From NCBI GenBank assembly GCA_023425615.1, contig JAFACJ010001132.1:1-7043 (forward strand): DNA of 7,043 nucleotides. Direction: 5' to 3'. This stretch comes from Actinomycetes bacterium. GTDB taxonomy: Bacteria > Actinomycetota > Actinomycetes > Streptosporangiales > Streptosporangiaceae. A program made the translations under genes and the position numbers. Each line of letters begins with the position of its first letter. The stretch's first letter is position 1. This document shows, piece after piece, positions 5,922 through 7,043 of the stretch. The notes under the pieces are model-generated. The model ran no database searches and had not been told where the DNA came from. It saw nothing but the letters and a program-made list of their open reading frames with translations.

Positions 5922-7043
5922 ACGGCAGGCGCATCCTCCTGAACGTCGCGTTCTTCCTCACCCTGTCGGCGGTGCTGACGGTCTGGGCGCTGCGGAACGT
6001 GGTCAAGGTCGAGATCGTCGACCGGCCGTACACGATCATCGCGGAGTTCTCCTCCTCGCCCGGCCTGCACGAGAACTTCGAGGTCGCCTACCTCGGCGTC
6101 GCCGTCGGCAAGATCAAGTCGATCCGGCTCGACCAGCCGGGGCACAAGGTGGTGACCGAACTGGCCATCGACCGCGGTGTGCGGCTCCCGGCGCAGATCA
6201 ACGCGGCGGCGGGGCGCAAGTCGGCGGTCGGCGAGCCGTACGTCGACCTGTCGCCGCGGCCCGGCGCCGACCTGTCGCAGCCGCTGCGGCCCGGCGGGGT
6301 GATCCCGCTGGCGCACACCTCCGTCCCCGTCTCCTACGGCGACCTGTTCACCAAGGTCGTCGACGGGCTACAGGCGATCGACCCGCAGTCCACCCGGGTG
6401 CTGTGGCATGAGCTGGCCGAGGGCCTGGAGGGCCGCGAGGACTCGCTGCGGCAGATCATCGACGGCTCCGATGAGCTGTCCTCGACGTTCGCCGAGCGCA
6501 CCGAGGTGATCGACGGGCTGACCACCGACCTCTCCCGGCTCACCCGCTCCCTGGCCGGGCACAAGGACGCGCTGGGCACGGCGGTCGACGACTCGGCGGC
6601 GGTCCTGGCGCCGCTGGCGCGGTTGCGGGCGGAGCTGAAGGAGCTGATGCGCCGGGCGCCGGGCTCCACCTCCCGGCTCGCCGGGCTGGTCGAGCGGACC
6701 GACACCCTGCTCGGCTGCGGTCTCGGCTCCCTCAGCGGCACCCTGGAGACGGTGGCCACCCGCGGGAACGTGACGGACTTCGCGCAGGCGCTGGACGCGG
6801 CCGGCGCGCTGGGCGCCGCGCTCGACGACCTGATCCAGCCGACCGGGGTCGGCGACCAGAAGGCCATCAACCTCTCGGCGATCGTCTCCGCTAAGGGCGA
6901 GGCGCCGCAGGACTACCGGATGCCCAGGGCACAGCCGTCCGTGCCCGACACCCCGGTCTGCGCCAACGGCGCCGACCCCCATGAGCGGCCCGCGGCCCCC
7001 ACGACGGCCCGCGAGGCCGACGCGGCGCCGGGCGGAGGTACCG
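5918..7043 (+). CDS. mceF: MCE-family protein MceF, 3'-partial
   Basis: Last subunit of the Mce hexamer. The frame is open from the GTG at 5918 to the window end (375 codons), so the stop lies outside. Residues 6-27 form the membrane anchor. The MCE domain is at about 37-134; its pore-loop strand KSAVGEPYVDLSPR (Gly105) closely matches the SA-GE-YVDL pattern that marks MceF proteins. GLEGREDS (169-176) precedes helical units starting at 177, 198, 219, 240 and 265, the fourth of 25 residues; a looser sixth unit follows to about 306. Cys267, inside the fifth unit, and Cys348 are the only cysteines. From about 328 the chain turns proline-, alanine- and charge-rich without clear helical pattern, so a disordered extracellular tail is likely; its full length is unknown. 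The frame has no internal stop or sign of decay. Membership and the F assignment are well supported by pattern and position. Confidence 0.93.
   Translation, partial: MNGRRILLNVAFFLTLSAVLTVWALRNVVKVEIVDRPYTIIAEFSSSPGLHENFEVAYLGVAVGKIKSIRLDQPGHKVVTELAIDRGVRLPAQINAAAGRKSAVGEPYVDLSPRPGADLSQPLRPGGVIPLAHTSVPVSYGDLFTKVVDGLQAIDPQSTRVLWHELAEGLEGREDSLRQIIDGSDELSSTFAERTEVIDGLTTDLSRLTRSLAGHKDALGTAVDDSAAVLAPLARLRAELKELMRRAPGSTSRLAGLVERTDTLLGCGLGSLSGTLETVATRGNVTDFAQALDAAGALGAALDDLIQPTGVGDQKAINLSAIVSAKGEAPQDYRMPRAQPSVPDTPVCANGADPHERPAAPTTAREADAAPGGGT

Overview
This window lies inside one operon, read entirely on the + strand, that encodes an actinobacterial Mce (mammalian cell entry) lipid-import ABC transporter. 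The order is the canonical one: a YrbEB/MlaE-type permease (5' end outside the window), then six consecutive MCE-domain proteins, mceA, mceB, mceC, mceD, mceE and mceF (3' end outside the window). There is no intergenic DNA. Every gene overlaps the next by 1 or 4 bases, so no promoter or terminator is expected or seen here.

By eye the DNA is very GC-rich, with G or C in most third codon positions. Together with the YrbE-MceA-F order this points to a high-GC actinobacterium. MceD begins with a lipoprotein signal instead of the transmembrane anchor of mycobacterial MceD, so I lean towards a non-mycobacterial filamentous or soil actinobacterium (for example Streptosporangiales or a relative). 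The exact lineage cannot be fixed from the sequence. The partner permease YrbEA is expected just upstream. The ATPase (MceG/Mkl type) is not in the window and in this family is often encoded elsewhere.

The genes fit together as follows. YrbEA/YrbEB would form the membrane permease. MceA, B, C and F have one N-terminal membrane anchor each, while MceD and MceE are predicted lipoproteins. The six MCE domains would form a hetero-hexameric ring whose central loops end in a conserved glycine. The long C-terminal helical regions would form a tube carrying a hydrophobic substrate towards the permease. The substrate (fatty acid, sterol, phospholipid or other) cannot be read from the sequence.

The most notable structure I found is inside the proteins. 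In all six subunits the helical region is built from about 21-residue units, normally with hydrophobic residues at unit positions 1, 4/5, 8, 11 and 15. The fourth unit is 25 residues long in A, B, C, D and F, a four-residue 'stutter' at the same place, with an extra hydrophobic pair at positions 18-19. MceE is the exception, with one residue fewer over units 3-4. The distance from the MCE pore-loop glycine to the first unit is also nearly constant (69-73 residues). Other points are two adjacent lipoproteins, closely spaced C-terminal cysteine pairs in MceA, B and D, and a poly-lysine tail on MceA whose codons overlap the mceB ribosome binding site. I see no mobile element, RNA gene, CRISPR array or unrelated gene.

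[Form note: the answer as first written gave no feature confidence values; those below were supplied when the form was mended, because the schema requires them.]
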